Shown here: positions 63,451-64,000 of the stretch, piece by piece
How the letters are laid out: each line of letters begins with the position of its first letter
Numbering within the stretch: the first letter of the stretch is position 1
Source: DAIDKA01 sp036521075
GTDB taxonomy: Bacteria; Pseudomonadota; Gammaproteobacteria; Steroidobacterales; Steroidobacteraceae
DNA length: 64,000 nt
Reading direction: 5' to 3'
Assembly: GCA_036521075.1 (NCBI GenBank)
Contig: DATDIL010000068.1
Coordinates: 62,001-126,000, forward strand
Position numbers and translations under genes: made by a program
Notes under the pieces: generated by a model
The model's database searches: none
Told to the model about the DNA's origin: nothing
What the model saw: the letters and a program-made list of their open reading frames with translations, nothing else

Positions 63451-64000
63451 TCAGTACTTGCAGTGCCGGGCCACGATGCTTTCGGCAAGTTCCTGGCGTC
63501 CCGAGCGCGTGCCGGGTTTCAGGTCCGCCTGTCGCGCATGGTCCGCCAGTGCCGCGAGAGTGAATTCGCCGTTCATGATGCGGTGGCCCAGGGCACCGTC
63601 CCATCCTTGATAACGATCGCGACGCAACTGCGCAAGTTGGCCCTCGGTCACGACGTCGGCGGCCGCGAGCAGCGCACGGGCAAGGGTGTCGATACCGCCG
63701 ATATGCGCGAGATACAGATCCGCCGGGTCCACCGACTGGCGGCGCAGCTTGGCGTCGAAATTGAAGCCACCGGTGTTAAATCCGCCATCTTCGATCAACT
63801 GCATGAGTGCGGGCACCAGCTCCTGCGCGTTGTTCGGAAACTGGTCCGTGTCCCAGCCATTGCGCGGATCGCCGCGATTGATGTCGATCGAGCCGAAAAT
63901 GCCGTAGGCGCGAGCCGCCGCGATCTCGTGTTCGAAATCGAGTCCGGCCAGGGTGGCGTGATTGACCTCGAGGTTCACCTTGACGTCAGCGGTCAGATCG
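63451..64000 (-). CDS. xylA: Xylose isomerase, C-terminal part
   Basis: The frame is open at the right edge, so the N-terminal part lies outside the window. The visible 180 or so residues are the C-terminal half of XylA: VNLEVNHATLAG, the metal-binding FGSIDINRGDPRNGWDTD, and GGFNFDAKLRRQSVDPADLYLAHIGG. XylA interconverts D-xylose and D-xylulose (also glucose and fructose) using two divalent metals. The gene is on the minus strand, facing the accessory region. Confidence 0.97.
   Translation of the reverse strand, partial: DLTADVKVNLEVNHATLAGLDFEHEIAAARAYGIFGSIDINRGDPRNGWDTDQFPNNAQELVPALMQLIEDGGFNTGGFNFDAKLRRQSVDPADLYLAHIGGIDTLARALLAAADVVTEGQLAQLRRDRYQGWDGALGHRIMNGEFTLAALADHARQADLKPGTRSGRQELAESIVARHCKY

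Overview
The window is a GC-rich chromosomal segment from a gammaproteobacterium. Several neighbourhoods support this: gcvR next to bcp, an mlaFEDCB operon, a BepA-type protease, rpsP-rimM-trmD-rplS, rpsF-rpsR-rplI-dnaB-alr, and an IscR/Rrf2-led SUF operon with SufU and SufT. Placement near the Xanthomonadales/Nevskiales/Steroidobacterales is inference; no 16S gene or other decisive marker is present.

Core half (1-49.4 kb). Position 1-4.8 kb holds the 3' end of gcvR, then bcp, phoH, a BepA-type M48 protease and mlaA. mlaA converges on mlaFEDCB (4.8-8.0 kb), so all parts of the Mla lipid-asymmetry pathway are present in two transcription units. A class I aldolase (8.0-9.0 kb) is divergent from the suf operon (9.25-15.8 kb: Rrf2 regulator, sufB, C, D, S, U, T and a Rieske ferredoxin), whose promoter carries an IscR-type operator. 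A MetF-like reductase follows. Position 16.7-23.5 kb holds secreted proteins (S9 peptidase, beta-propeller protein, beta-helix protein, a small unknown) and an orphan D-Ala-D-Ala ligase. From 36.0 down to 23.6 kb the minus strand is tightly packed: ffh, rpsP-rimM-trmD-rplS, sppA, hslR, a queuosine-precursor transporter, putA, a tannase-family esterase and an FAD monooxygenase. Position 36-40.5 kb holds a CNNM/CorC transporter, radA and a PP2C phosphatase-FHA pair. A more A/T-rich two-gene restriction-modification module (40.5-42.4 kb) is wedged between fha and alr. Then follow alr, dnaB, rplI, rpsR (with a striking glycine-rich N-terminal extension), rpsF, rlmB and rnr.

Accessory half (49.4-63.4 kb). 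Immediately after an intact tRNA-Leu(CAG) the sequence becomes a scar of old insertions and deletions: a broken amidohydrolase, an intact MazEF pair, a P4-type integrase remnant with a nonsense codon, an IS630-family transposase remnant fused to a truncated DoxX gene, TetR and GST, and a broken aldehyde dehydrogenase. It continues into an orphan trehalose-phosphatase-like gene, a small secreted protein, a CPA1 antiporter, a MarR regulator, a ClC channel pseudogene that has lost its GREGP region, and an oxidase/copper-related set (CtaG, SCO, HiPIP) without oxidase subunits. A winged-helix regulator with two small DUF5985-like membrane proteins closes the region. Three promoters here (55.5, 59.5 and 61.9 kb) share a closely related palindromic sequence, which suggests one local regulon. 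This is the most novel-looking signal in the window.

The window ends inside xylA (minus strand).
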